Below, one piece after another: positions 8,812-17,546 of a stretch of DNA of 64,000 nucleotides. The notes under the pieces were generated by a model that saw only the letters and a program-made list of their open reading frames with translations, had not been told where the DNA came from and did not search any database. The translations under genes were made by a program, and so were the position numbers. Numbering within the stretch: position 1 is the first letter of the stretch; each line of letters starts with the position of its first letter. Origin of the DNA: Defluviicoccus sp. (GTDB lineage Bacteria > Pseudomonadota > Alphaproteobacteria > MPNO01); contig JAJEHI010000135.1 in the NCBI GenBank assembly GCA_022823775.1, positions 100,266 to 164,265 of the forward strand. The letters run 5' to 3'.

Positions 8812-9771
8812 TTAGTTGCGCGCAATCAACGCTCCCGGGGCACCGACCACCCGGGAGGCGATATCGTGTCCGGCCAGAAGGCATCGCCTTTCGTCTTCGC
8901 CGCGAAGCAATGCCGCCAGGTAGCCGCCGTTGAAACTGTCTCCCGCTGCGGTCGTGTCGACGACGTCGGAAGCCGGGGCGAATTCGGGATGCGCGTCGCG
9001 GGCGAGAAATGGCGACACCGGGCCGCGCGCCCCCCGCTTGATGGCGCACGCGCGCCAACCCGTAGCTGCGAACCGTGCGATTACGGCCTCCTCGCCGGCG
9101 TCGCCGAACAGGGCGATCTCGTCGTCGAGCGAGGGCAGAGCGATGTCGGCGATCTCCCACATTTCGCATATCGAGCGGCACGCGGTCGCCGCATTCTCCC
9201 AGAGTTGCGGCCGGTAGTTGGAATCGAAGGCGACATGGCACGCTTCGCGCCCGCGCAGGTCGCGCAAGTGAGCGATGAGGCGCTTGCGGGCCGAAGGTTG
9301 CAGGACGGCCAGCGTTATGCCCGACAGATAGACGATGCTCGCCGCCGGCAGGGCGGCAGGGGTTTCGCTCGATGAGAACAGGCGGCGTGCCGCAGAGTCG
9401 TTGCGCCAGTAGTGAAAGCTGCGTTCGCCCGACTCGTCCGTCGACACGGCATAGATGCCGATATTCCGCTCCTCGTCCGATCCGACTTGCGAAACATCGA
9501 TACCCTCGTCCTTCGCAGCGCTCAGGAACGCCCGCGAGAGGGGATCGCGGCCGACGCGCGTGCAATACCCGACGCGGGCCGACGGACCGAATTCCCGAGC
9601 GCAATAGACCGCCGTGTTGAAAGTGTCGCCCGCGAACCCGACGCGGAAGCCGGCCGCCGGTTCTTGCCGGATCTCGGCCATGACTTCCCCGATGGAGAGC
9701 AGGTGAAGTTTCAAGGATCCGGTGCGGCCGGAGCCATGCGCGGCCTCCGATGCTTCGACAGGCGACCGCAC
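8812..9771 (-). CDS. kdgK: 2-dehydro-3-deoxygluconokinase (PfkB family)
   Basis: Phosphorylates 2-keto-3-deoxygluconate, giving the substrate of the Eda encoded next. The 319-residue protein has the PfkB ribokinase fold. An N-terminal GE(V)MAEI strand and the substrate-binding GGDTFN-like segment (here GFAGDTFNTA) precede the C-terminal PfkB signature DTTAAGDSFNGG at 272-283, with the catalytic base D278. The first about 20 residues before LKLHLLSIGE are not family-typical, so translation may begin slightly downstream of 9771. kdgK and eda are in transcription order kinase then aldolase. Confidence 0.88.
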   Translation of the reverse strand: MRSPVEASEAAHGSGRTGSLKLHLLSIGEVMAEIRQEPAAGFRVGFAGDTFNTAVYCAREFGPSARVGYCTRVGRDPLSRAFLSAAKDEGIDVSQVGSDEERNIGIYAVSTDESGERSFHYWRNDSAARRLFSSSETPAALPAASIVYLSGITLAVLQPSARKRLIAHLRDLRGREACHVAFDSNYRPQLWENAATACRSICEMWEIADIALPSLDDEIALFGDAGEEAVIARFAATGWRACAIKRGARGPVSPFLARDAHPEFAPASDVVDTTAAGDSFNGGYLAALLRGEDERRCLLAGHDIASRVVGAPGALIARN

Positions 9772-9911
9772 GCCAGCGTCGCCCGCCGGTCGGGAGAGCC
9801 GCTGTAACCCGGCTTCAAACGGGCATCCCGGTCGGCTGCGTGCTCAAAGGCGACCTCCGGCCGGTCGTCCGGCAAAGCCCGCGTCAGGACCGTCTCGGAC
9901 CGGATCGCGTC

Positions 9912-10205
9912 TCAGGCGTCGACCACGTCGAAATGGCGAATGCTGGGCGGATCCGCGAGGGCCTTCATGAGCCGGTCGCTGGTACCCCTCTCCCGTTGCC
10001 AGGCCAGATATTTCTCGTATTGCTCGTGGGAATCCCACGTCTCTACAACCGCGACGCTATCGGCGTCGTCGGTGTTCTGCAGCACGTCGACGCCTGTACA
10101 GCCTTCATAGGCGCGTGTGTCCGTCAGGATCGACTTGAGGAGCGCAACCAATTCGTTCCCGGTACCGGGTTTTGCCCTGACTTCGAGAATCACCCTTACG
10201 GCCAT
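9912..10205 (-). CDS. Antibiotic-biosynthesis-monooxygenase (ABM) fold protein
   Basis: A 97-residue protein with the dimeric ferredoxin-like ABM fold, most like putative quinol monooxygenases of the YgiN type. It starts with MAVRVILEVRAKPGTGNELV and contains CTGVDVLQNTDD and a Trp-Asp-rich segment (VVETWDSHEQYEKYLAWQ), all typical. Such proteins act on quinols or on reactive products of aromatic degradation. It stands alone between kdgK and a 338-nt non-coding gap, so the context adds little. Confidence 0.75.
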   Translation of the reverse strand: MAVRVILEVRAKPGTGNELVALLKSILTDTRAYEGCTGVDVLQNTDDADSVAVVETWDSHEQYEKYLAWQRERGTSDRLMKALADPPSIRHFDVVDA

Positions 10206-10476
10206 TTCGAGACCTCACTTTCCATCTGTATGACCAGCAACACCGGCGGTTCGTCGTGCCCCGCCACTCATGCGTCAATCGGTTCTCCGCCGACGGCGCA
10301 GAACCCTGCGTCCCCTGCGATATCCGGCGGCGGAGGCCAAGAGCTCGGGCTGCCACGACGGGCAGATTGACGGTCGGATCGTCGCCGACCCGGGAAATGA
10401 AAGCAAGCGCGGTATACCTGCATGGGACAATCTGTCCGTCGTTCCGTCGGCAGACGCGCCGCTCGGGGACGCAAAC

Positions 10477-10516
10477 CCCGGTCCGGTTCGCCGGTAACCC
10501 GAGAAACCGGACCGGG
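10477..10516 (-). terminator. Hairpin in the 10206-10543 gap, possible terminator
   Basis: A perfect 12-bp inverted repeat, cccggtccggtt at 10477-10488 and aaccggaccggg at 10505-10516, with a 16-nt spacer. It lies 27 nt beyond the stop of the minus-strand lipoprotein gene, and on that strand is followed by GTTTGCG, a weak T run. The rest of the 338-nt gap (10206-10543) has no gene that I can support; open frames there are shadows without codon bias. Confidence 0.45.
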
Positions 10517-10543
10517 CTCAAGGGAGGGTTTTTCCGCGGACTT

Positions 10544-10903
10544 CTAACGGGGTTTCGCGGCCGGTCCGCCTGGGGGCGGGTCGAGTTCTTCGCTCTGACG
10601 CGGGATCGTTTCGCTCGAATAGCGGGCGTTCTTGCGGTCCGCGACCAGGCCTTCGGCCATCCTCGAGCGGATCTCGTCCCAATCGGGCGCCGGGGCGGAG
10701 GGTGCGGCGGCAGGCTTCGCGTCCGCCGAACCGGAGGTCTTGTCGTCCGATCCCGAGAGCCAGTTCGTCGCGCCGCAGGCACCGAGCAGCGACGCCAGCG
10801 CGACCAGCCCGGCGGCGGTGAAGAGTCGTGTTCTCAATCGCCTATTCCATCGAAGCGATGCCCGAAGCGCGCGATTCCGTATGGTAGGGCCGGCGATGGG
10901 CAT
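10544..10903 (-). CDS. Small putative lipoprotein
   Basis: A 119-residue protein whose basic N-terminus and hydrophobic stretch end in the lipobox LASLLGAC (modified Cys at 43). This predicts export and lipid anchoring. The mature part is low-complexity (Ala/Pro/Ser/Asp), with a short charged segment DWDEIRSRMAEGLVADR and a Pro-rich end. I do not recognise a family. Start ATG 10903 is chosen because it places the signal peptide within the first 43 residues. It is divergent from the pentapeptide gene (75 nt between starts). Confidence 0.6.
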   Translation of the reverse strand: MPIAGPTIRNRALRASLRWNRRLRTRLFTAAGLVALASLLGACGATNWLSGSDDKTSGSADAKPAAAPSAPAPDWDEIRSRMAEGLVADRKNARYSSETIPRQSEELDPPPGGPAAKPR

Positions 10904-10978
10904 AATCAAACGTGTGCCCGCCGCCGGGTAGCCGGCAGGGTTGCATTCCGGGCATCGAATCGACACCGTGCGGCGGCG

Positions 10979-11488
10979 ATGGCGAAGCGAGTCGAAGAAG
11001 ACGCATTCCGTGGACGCTTCGAGCGCCATCTGAGCTGGGTGCTGAGCGCCGGCAAGGGGGGTGAGCGGGGCGATTTCCGGGGTCTGCACCTCGACGGGAC
11101 CAACCTGCACGGCTTCACGCTGCACGGGGCCGCGTTCGAGAGAGCGAGCCTGCGCCGGGCGGAGCTCAGGCGTGCCCAGTTGCAGGAGGCCGATCTGACG
11201 GGTGCCGATCTCGGCGGCGCGCTCCTGCACGATGCCGTGCTGGCCGGCGCCTCGTTGCGCGGGGCGCGGCTAACCGAAGCCGAGCTGGTCAGGGCCGATC
11301 TCACCGGAGCCGACTTGTCGGACGCCGACCTGGTGGGCGCCGACCTTCTTGGCGCGGTGCTCGACGACGCCAATCTCGACGGCGCCGACCTGACGTCGGT
11401 GCTGAGCCTCGAACCCCGCCAGATTCTCGGCGCTCGCTTCACCGCGCGGACGCGCCTGCCGAAAGGGTTGACGCCTCCGGTAGACTAA
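10979..11488 (+). CDS. Pentapeptide-repeat protein
   Basis: A 169-residue protein. After an N-terminal helix-like segment (about 1-40) it consists of about 20 A(D/E/N)LxG-type pentapeptide repeats (for example ADLTG, ADLGG, ADLSD, ADLVG, ANLDG). These fold as a right-handed quadrilateral beta-helix. Pentapeptide proteins include DNA-mimic gyrase protectors and many of unknown role; nothing here decides between them. Start ATG 10979 is preferred. The frame is open far upstream (to 10256), but that stretch is Arg-rich and overlaps the divergent lipoprotein gene. Confidence 0.8.
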   Translation: MAKRVEEDAFRGRFERHLSWVLSAGKGGERGDFRGLHLDGTNLHGFTLHGAAFERASLRRAELRRAQLQEADLTGADLGGALLHDAVLAGASLRGARLTEAELVRADLTGADLSDADLVGADLLGAVLDDANLDGADLTSVLSLEPRQILGARFTARTRLPKGLTPPVD

Positions 11489-11514
11489 AAGGTCGCGTCG
11501 GCTCCACGCGGCGG

Positions 11515-12204
11515 TCACACGATATCGATCGTCAGACTGCCGATGCCCTCGATCTCGCCGACCAGCCGATCGCCCCGCCCCACCTTGCCGGGCCCCTTGG
11601 GCGTACCCGTGAAGATGAGGTCGCCGGGCTCCAGCCGGCTCAGCGCCGACAGCCGCGCGACGATTTCGGCGACCGGCCAGATCAGATCGGACAGGTCGCC
11701 GCGCTGACGCTCCGCCCCGTTGATCGACAGCGCGATGGCACCGCTCGCCGGATGGCCGATCTCCGCCGCCGGTGCGAGATCGCTCATCGGCGATGCGCCG
11801 TCGAAGCTCTTGCAGAGATCCCACGAATGCTGGTCGGCGATGCAGGCATGCATGATGTCGCGCCGGATCATGTCGAAGCCGACCGCGTAACCGAATACGT
11901 GGTCGAGCGCGGTCTCGCGCGGGATGTCGGCACCGCCCTTGCCGATCGCCGCGACCATTTCGACCTCCGGTTCGAGCCGCTCCGTCCCCGGCGGGAAGGG
12001 CAGGGATGCACCGTCGGGGATCACCGAGTCGGCCGGCTTGAGGGAAACGCCCGGCTTCGACCCGCCGGCGCCGCCGAGACCCGTTTCCGCGGCGTGGGCC
12101 GCGTAGTTGCGCCCGATCGTATAGATCCGGCGAACCGGAAAGCGGAGATCGCTGCCCGCGATCCCCACCGTCGCGGGTTCTACAACGGGTATCGCGTAGC
12201 TCAT
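11515..12204 (-). CDS. Fumarylacetoacetate hydrolase (FAH) family protein
   Basis: A 229-residue, metal-dependent C-C bond hydrolase of the short FAH family. The motifs run in order: RRIYTIGRNYAAHA near residue 25, the metal-binding LEPEVEMVAAIG (acidic ligands), FGYAVGFDM, and C-terminal LEPGDLIFTGTPKGPG. Short members act as fumarylpyruvate or maleylpyruvate hydrolase, or act on 2-hydroxymuconate products in aromatic degradation. It is the last gene of a three-gene operon with an acyl-CoA-synthetase-like protein (22 nt upstream) and an Fe-S protein, which suggests breakdown of an aromatic or dicarboxylic compound. Exact substrate unknown. Confidence 0.85.
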   Translation of the reverse strand: MSYAIPVVEPATVGIAGSDLRFPVRRIYTIGRNYAAHAAETGLGGAGGSKPGVSLKPADSVIPDGASLPFPPGTERLEPEVEMVAAIGKGGADIPRETALDHVFGYAVGFDMIRRDIMHACIADQHSWDLCKSFDGASPMSDLAPAAEIGHPASGAIALSINGAERQRGDLSDLIWPVAEIVARLSALSRLEPGDLIFTGTPKGPGKVGRGDRLVGEIEGIGSLTIDIV

Positions 12205-12226
12205 CGCCGACTTCTCCCCGCTCCGG

Positions 12227-13660
12227 TCAGGCCTTGCCCAATAGGGCGACCGCGCCGTCCTCGCCGATCCTCGCCCGGATACCGGTTCGCCACCAGCGGT
12301 CGCCGGTAAAGGCGCTCCGGTTCGCCGCCTCGTCGTCGAGATAGGAGGGCGCGAGGTTCGGGCCGCGCAGCTCCAACGCGCCTTCCCCGGCCGCGCCCAC
12401 GATTTCGTCGTTTCCCGCGACAAGGCGAAGCGACATGCCGGGCGCCGGCTCCAGCGTCTCGGGCGCCTCGGGAGAAGCGGCGAGCGCGAGCTGCGCTTCC
12501 GGTACGATCCACACGCGGCAACCCGCGTCCGCCGCGAGCGTCAGGCGGACGCCCGGCAGCGGGGCTCCGACGGCGACCGTCGGTCCGGCGTCCCGTCCGC
12601 ACAAAGCGGCACCCGAAAAAAGGGCGAGGTTGATGGCGACGACGGCATGGTGCGGATCGCGCGAAGCGACCGCGATGCGATCCTCCGCCGAGAGCCCGAA
12701 ACGCGCTACGGCCCAGTCGGCTCCGGCGAGGAGGGTATGCGCGTTGTGCACGACGGCGCGCGGCGACTCCCCGTCCGGTCCCGCGAACAGGACCGCCGAC
12801 GGATCGCCCGCCACGGCGTCCCCGTCCCACGGTCCGGAGAACGGCCCCATCGAGTCTTCGATGGGAGCGACGGTCTCGAGCGCAGGCGGTCGCGGCTCCG
12901 GCAACCCGCCGCGGCGGGTAATCAGCACCCGGGCGGAGACCTTTTCGAGGCAGCGGGCGAGCGCCGTTTCCGCCAGCCCGTCCGGCAGCGGAGACAGCAC
13001 CGCGCTAGAAAGCGATGCAGCGGCGTAGGCCAGCAGCAGAGAGGCCGGCGACCCATCGTCGATGGCGATCGCGTCTCCCCGCCCGACGCCGCGTTCCGTC
13101 AAGCCGCTGGCGAGCGACAGCGACCGTTCGAGTGCCGCACTCCAGTCGAGCGTCGTTCCTCCGGCGTCGAGAGCGAGGTCGTCCCCGTTCTCCTCAGCCA
13201 GCGCGCGCAGCCGGTTCGCAGGCGTCGCCGATCCCCAGCGTCCGGTCCGGATGTGACGGCCCGCCTCGCCGGAATCGAATTTGAGAACCGAGCGGAGCGC
13301 CATCGCCCGCTCGTCGAGACTTGCGCGCTCTTCCACGTGAACGAAGCGTTCCGCCCGGTAGCGCCGTCCGCCGCCGAGCTCGTAGAGCCGATGATAATGG
13401 TGGCGCCGGAACTTGCGATGCTCCAGAAGCAGCCGGATATGCGTGACCTGCTCCCGGGTCAGCCCGATCCGCTCCGCGATCTGGACATCGGCGAGACCGG
13501 CACCGTCGCGTTGCGCCTCGATCTGCTCCCAGTCCAGCCTCCGGATGGGGTCGCCGATGCGGACCTGGACGTTATGGCTGAGATCCCAGATCGTCTCTCC
13601 GTAAGCCTCGACCATCTCCTCGGTCAGGCCCATCTGGTCCCGGTTCAGGCCGCGCGTCAT
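12227..13660 (-). CDS. Degenerate AMP-binding (acyl-CoA-synthetase-like) protein with N-terminal HTH-like domain
   Basis: A 477-residue protein that looks like an acyl-AMP ligase from about residue 145 on: the fold resembles DLALDAGGTTLDWSAALERS, with later GALELRGPN and GDRWWRTGIRARIGEDGAVALLG, matching the ANL-family pattern. The ATP-binding loop normally reading SGTTGxPK is replaced by FAGPDGESPRAVVH. The C-terminal about 100-residue lid with its catalytic lysine is absent, so adenylation seems unlikely. The first about 110 residues hold a helix-turn-helix-like segment (ADVQIAERIGLTREQVTHIR). The start abuts the stop of the Fe-S gene with no gap, so the two are coupled. A regulatory or scaffold role, or a lost enzyme, are both possible. 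Confidence 0.6.
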   Translation of the reverse strand: MTRGLNRDQMGLTEEMVEAYGETIWDLSHNVQVRIGDPIRRLDWEQIEAQRDGAGLADVQIAERIGLTREQVTHIRLLLEHRKFRRHHYHRLYELGGGRRYRAERFVHVEERASLDERAMALRSVLKFDSGEAGRHIRTGRWGSATPANRLRALAEENGDDLALDAGGTTLDWSAALERSLSLASGLTERGVGRGDAIAIDDGSPASLLLAYAAASLSSAVLSPLPDGLAETALARCLEKVSARVLITRRGGLPEPRPPALETVAPIEDSMGPFSGPWDGDAVAGDPSAVLFAGPDGESPRAVVHNAHTLLAGADWAVARFGLSAEDRIAVASRDPHHAVVAINLALFSGAALCGRDAGPTVAVGAPLPGVRLTLAADAGCRVWIVPEAQLALAASPEAPETLEPAPGMSLRLVAGNDEIVGAAGEGALELRGPNLAPSYLDDEAANRSAFTGDRWWRTGIRARIGEDGAVALLGKA

Positions 13661-14572
13661 CTACTCGCCGTCGTCGTCGGCATACTCGAAACGGCGTATC
13701 GGGTCCGCCTGCGGCGCCTGGGTCGCGATCGGGCAGACCCGCATACATTCGAAACATTGGGCGAGCAGACCGCCGGAGCCGACCGACATCTTGTACCAGA
13801 GTATCTTGTTGTCGGCGTCGAACAGCGCATCCTCGCGCTCGACCGAATCCCGCGCCTCCACCGCGTCCGCGATCATCGACGGGACGGCCTCGAATTGCTG
13901 GGTCATCTCCGCGCAGGCCGCCATGTCGTAGCGCATGACTGCCTGGTTGCCGTCGTCGTCGATTTCGCCCGACAGGCATTGCACGGGGCAGAATTTCATG
14001 CACGGCGTTTGTCCGGTCTTGCGGTAAAGGCTGACGCAGGACGGCGCAGGGCAGGGGTTTTCCTTCATCGGCTCGTCGGGCGGGAGCTCGAGCTCGGTGA
14101 ACACCGATGCGAAATACATGTAGCCGAAGTCCGGGTGCAGCAGGATGTCGCCCGCGAAGGAGCGTGCCCCGATTCCGGCGACCTCGGCATGCAGCTTGAT
14201 GCTCTGCAAGGGTACCCGGGGGCCCGCTTCGACGTCCATGTCGGGCGGACAGTAGATCGAGCGGATGCCGAACCTGTTCTCGATGAAGAACGCGCAGCCA
14301 TAGGCGATGGTGTAGGCACGGGTCTCGGTGCTGCCGAAATAGCCGAGCGCCTTGGCGGGCAGCGCCCACGCGCCCTGGGTCTGGCCGCCGACGCCGAGCG
14401 CGATGACGGATTTCACCTTCGGCATGAGGTCGGTCGGACGGTGGCCCGGCGGCGCGATGCGTTCCAGCGTCTCCAGGTCGGCGACGCCCGCGGCAAGCGC
14501 CCCCTTGCGCTTGCAATAGGCGAGAATCTCCTCTTTCGCAGCCGCTGGATCGATTCCCTCGCGTCTCGCCAC
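13661..14572 (-). CDS. 4Fe-4S protein, reductive-dehalogenase / epoxyqueuosine-reductase-like
   Basis: A 303-residue iron-sulfur protein. The N-terminal two thirds resemble the cobalamin-binding domain of QueG/RdhA-type reductases. The C-terminal part has an unusual cysteine set: C-x3-C-x11-C-x3-C-x3-C (CPAPSC ... TPCMKFCPVQC), and later CFECMRVCPI, consistent with two Fe-S clusters. Start GTG 14572 is chosen for the AGGGAGGG site just upstream; the open frame continues to 14689 without support. It is the first gene of the operon with the AMP-binding-like and FAH genes and is divergent (110 nt) from the decarboxylase-like gene. A redox step on an aromatic substrate is a plausible but unproven role. 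Confidence 0.7.
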   Translation of the reverse strand: MARREGIDPAAAKEEILAYCKRKGALAAGVADLETLERIAPPGHRPTDLMPKVKSVIALGVGGQTQGAWALPAKALGYFGSTETRAYTIAYGCAFFIENRFGIRSIYCPPDMDVEAGPRVPLQSIKLHAEVAGIGARSFAGDILLHPDFGYMYFASVFTELELPPDEPMKENPCPAPSCVSLYRKTGQTPCMKFCPVQCLSGEIDDDGNQAVMRYDMAACAEMTQQFEAVPSMIADAVEARDSVEREDALFDADNKILWYKMSVGSGGLLAQCFECMRVCPIATQAPQADPIRRFEYADDDGE

Positions 14573-14682
14573 CGAACCCTCCCTTTCGTGCGGCGGGCGC
14601 CATAATAGTCGCGGGCCGAGCGTTGCGCACGTCCCGGCGAAAAGGCACTCTCCCGGCCGGTTACCCTTGGCGGAGAGGCAGC

Positions 14683-15678
14683 ATGGCAAACATCCACCTG
14701 ACGCTCGCGATGGACGAGTACGACCACACCCGCGACCTTCTACAGGGCAAGGTCGCCGCCGAGGGGATCGACCTGACCTGGCTCAACCTCGACGTCGAGG
14801 AGATCTTCTATCGTTTCGCGAGTGCCTGGGAATGGGACGTTTCCGAACTTTCCTTCGCCAAGTACTGCTCGATCGTGTCGCAACCGAATCCGCCGATCAC
14901 CGGGATCCCGGTCTTTGTCTCGCGGGTTTTCCGGCACTCGGCCTGGTACGTCGCCGCCGATGGGCCGGTGAAGGAGGTCGCGGACCTCGCCGACAAGCGG
15001 ATAGGCATCCCCGAATGGTCCCAGACCGCTACTGTCTATGCCCGGGGCTGGCTCGCCGAGGATGCCGGAATTCCGCTTGAGAAGGTCGACTGGGTACAGG
15101 CCGGGGTCAACGAACCGGGTCGGGTCGAGCTCGCCCACCTCAAGCTTCCCGACGGGATCCGGTACCGTCAGGTACCCGACCGGTCGCTCACCGAAATGCT
15201 TCTCGCGGGCGATATCGACGCGCTGATTTCCGCCCGTCCGCCCAAGGCGTTCCTCGGCGGCGATACCCGGATCGAGCGGCTGATCCCCGACTACCGGGCG
15301 CAGGAGCAGGACTATTTCAAACGGACCGGCATCTACCCGATCATGCACACCGTCGCGATCCGGCGGGACACCTACGAGAAGCATCCCTGGATCGCGATGA
15401 ACCTGCTGAACGGTTTCGAAGCGGCCAAGAAGCGGAGCGTCGCCAGGCTGACCAGCGTCACCCATTCCCAGATCCCGGTGCCGTGGATCTACGACATGGT
15501 CCCGGAACTCGGCGGCGACATCTTCCCCGGCGGCGATTACTGGCCTTACGGGATCGAGCCCAACCGGCCGACCATCGAGGCGTTTCTGAGGTTCTGCTAC
15601 GATCAGGGCCTCTGCCATCGCAAGATGGAACCGGAAGACCTCTACCCCGAGGAGGTGCAGTCGGTCTTCCGCGTTTGA
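14683..15678 (+). CDS. 4,5-dihydroxyphthalate decarboxylase-like protein
   Basis: A 331-residue protein with a type-2 periplasmic-binding-protein fold but no signal peptide, like 4,5-dihydroxyphthalate decarboxylase. Recognisable segments are YDHTRDLLQGKV, the strand IGIPEWSQTATVYARG, and LLAGDIDALISARPP, followed by a Trp-rich C-terminus (VPWIYDMVPELGGDIFPGGDYW). Start ATG 14683 follows GGAGAGGCAGC. It is divergent from the Fe-S/AMP/FAH operon, and the shared 110-nt intergenic region is likely to hold a common control site. A decarboxylase of an aromatic acid or a cytoplasmic ligand-binding protein are both possible. Confidence 0.7.
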   Translation: MANIHLTLAMDEYDHTRDLLQGKVAAEGIDLTWLNLDVEEIFYRFASAWEWDVSELSFAKYCSIVSQPNPPITGIPVFVSRVFRHSAWYVAADGPVKEVADLADKRIGIPEWSQTATVYARGWLAEDAGIPLEKVDWVQAGVNEPGRVELAHLKLPDGIRYRQVPDRSLTEMLLAGDIDALISARPPKAFLGGDTRIERLIPDYRAQEQDYFKRTGIYPIMHTVAIRRDTYEKHPWIAMNLLNGFEAAKKRSVARLTSVTHSQIPVPWIYDMVPELGGDIFPGGDYWPYGIEPNRPTIEAFLRFCYDQGLCHRKMEPEDLYPEEVQSVFRV

Positions 15679-15742
15679 CCTCGGGTGCGCGTGCTCTATG
15701 GTGCGGCCCATTCCCCATCCACTGTCCAGATCGAGAGGCGCC

Positions 15743-16294
15743 ATGAAACGGAGTCGGCTGGTGGGTGCGATCGCCATCCTCCTGGGAGCAGCGCTCATGA
15801 CCACCGAAGCGGCCTCGGCCGATCCAGAGAACACGCTTTACATGGACCTCGAACACGGCCGCGTGGTCATCGAGATGCGCCCGGATCTCGCGCCCAAACA
15901 TGTCGGGCAGATCAAGCGGCTCGCCCGGTCCGGGTTCTACGACGGGGTCGTGTTCCACCGCGTGATCGACGGGTTCATGGCCCAGGGCGGCGACCCGACG
16001 GGGACGGGAACCGGTGGGTCGGGCACCAATTTGCCGGCTGAGTTTTCGAACGAGCCCCATGTGCGGGGCGTGACCTCGATGGCCCGCACTCAGGACCCGA
16101 ACAGCGCAGACAGCCAGTTCTTCATCATGTTCGCGCCCGCGCCCCATCTCGATGGGCAGTACACGGTCTGGGGCAAGGTGACCGAGGGGATGGAGTTCGT
16201 CGACAAGCTCAAGCGGGGCGACAGCCGACGCGGCGGCATGGTCTCCGACCCCGACAAGATCGTCCGCATGCGGATCGCCAAGGACGCGGAGTAG
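15743..16294 (+). CDS. Peptidyl-prolyl cis-trans isomerase, cyclophilin type, exported
   Basis: A 183-residue cyclophilin. A signal peptide ends at about residue 28 (AASADPENT). The catalytic domain has FHRVIDGFMAQGGDPTGTG, the SMART-like SMARTQDPNSADSQFFI segment and the LDGQYTVWGKV C-terminal motif. It probably helps folding in the periplasm. Start ATG 15743 is preceded by GAGAGGCGCC; the open frame extends to 15698 without family similarity. The gene is 64 nt downstream of the decarboxylase-like gene and may be read with it. Confidence 0.93.
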   Translation: MKRSRLVGAIAILLGAALMTTEAASADPENTLYMDLEHGRVVIEMRPDLAPKHVGQIKRLARSGFYDGVVFHRVIDGFMAQGGDPTGTGTGGSGTNLPAEFSNEPHVRGVTSMARTQDPNSADSQFFIMFAPAPHLDGQYTVWGKVTEGMEFVDKLKRGDSRRGGMVSDPDKIVRMRIAKDAE

Positions 16295-16325
16295 GCGAAC
16301 CGGACGCCGCCCGGAGCGGCGGACC

Positions 16326-17546
16326 ATGAGCGCGACGGCCTCGCGGGCGCTTTCCGGCCAGCGCACCGTCGTCTCGCTGATCAGCACGGGCCATTGCTAC
16401 AGCCATTTGAGCTCGGTGGCGGTAGCGCCGCTGTTCCCGGCGCTGCGCGAGGCGTTCGACGTGAGCTTTATCGCGCTGGGCGCGCTGATGACGGTCTTTT
16501 CGGTGGCAACCAGCGTGGCCCAGATCCCGGTCGGTCTGATGGTCGACCGTTACGGGGGGCGGCTGGTCCTGGTAATCGGCCTGATCCTCCTCGGCGGAAG
16601 CTTTGCCCTCGCGGGCGGCGCCGATGCCTATTGGCAGGTGATGCTGCTCATGGTTTTCGCCGGCCTGGGGAACAGCGTGTTTCACCCGGCCGACCTCTCG
16701 ATCCTCGCGCGTCGCGTGGATCCGGCGTGGCTCGGGCGCACGGTCAGTCTGCACAGCTTCGTCGGCTATGTCGGCTGGGCCATCGCGCCGATGTCGATCG
16801 CCGGCCTGCAGGCGGCGTTCGGTTGGCGCGGCGCCATGATCGGGGCCGGCATCGTGGGCCTCGCCGTCGCCGCGGCGATCCAGTGGCGGAGGACCGCCTT
16901 CGACGAAGAGCCCGATGCGGCGGAAGACGAATCGACCTCGCGAGGGGAGCGCTTCGATATCCGGGCCCGGCTGATGGCAATGGCGGACGGTCCGATGATC
17001 CGGATCTTCCTGTTCTTCGCTTTCACGTCCATGACGATCGGCGGTATCGCGGCGTTCCTGGCGATCGCGATGATGCAGCTGTTCGGCGCGGATCAGGCCA
17101 GCGGCAACCTTTCCCTGACGGTCTTCATGGTCGCAATGGCCTGCGCGGTGCTCTTCGGCGGTGTGCTGGCCGACCGGATCACCGCGCATGACAGGGTGGC
17201 GGCGTGGACCGTGGCCGGTGCCGCCGCGGCGCTCGTGCTTCTCTCGCTGGCGCTGGGGGGCTTGACCGCCGGACTGGCGGCGGTCGCCGCGGCCGGTTTC
17301 CTGCTCGGCGTATCGAGCCCGTCGCGCGATTTGATCGTACGCGCCTCCGCCCCCGCCGAGTCGCTCGGGCTCGCCTTCGGCTTCACCTCCACGGGGCTCA
17401 GCATCGGTTTCGCGCTCGGGCCGGTCGCGGTCGGCGGGCTGATGGATCTGGGCCGGCCCGACCTCGCCATACTGGTGCTCGCGGCGGTCAGCGGGTTTGC
17501 CGCTCTCGCGCTGGCCGCGCGGCGGAGGACGGCGCCGGCGCGATGA
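16326..17546 (+). CDS. MFS transporter
   Basis: A 406-residue major facilitator with about 12 membrane helices. The loop-2/3 motif appears as GLMVDRYGGRLVL after TM2. The middle loop (about residues 200-220) is acidic and long. The last helix ends AARRRTAPAR. The stop overlaps the start of the MATE gene (ATGA), so the two exporters are co-translated. The substrate is not predictable from sequence. Confidence 0.85.
   Translation: MSATASRALSGQRTVVSLISTGHCYSHLSSVAVAPLFPALREAFDVSFIALGALMTVFSVATSVAQIPVGLMVDRYGGRLVLVIGLILLGGSFALAGGADAYWQVMLLMVFAGLGNSVFHPADLSILARRVDPAWLGRTVSLHSFVGYVGWAIAPMSIAGLQAAFGWRGAMIGAGIVGLAVAAAIQWRRTAFDEEPDAAEDESTSRGERFDIRARLMAMADGPMIRIFLFFAFTSMTIGGIAAFLAIAMMQLFGADQASGNLSLTVFMVAMACAVLFGGVLADRITAHDRVAAWTVAGAAAALVLLSLALGGLTAGLAAVAAAGFLLGVSSPSRDLIVRASAPAESLGLAFGFTSTGLSIGFALGPVAVGGLMDLGRPDLAILVLAAVSGFAALALAARRRTAPAR

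Noticed and set aside
10256..10978. N-terminal 240 residues of a longer pentapeptide protein
   Set aside because: Arg-rich shadow sequence overlapping the lipoprotein gene on the other strand; no family similarity.
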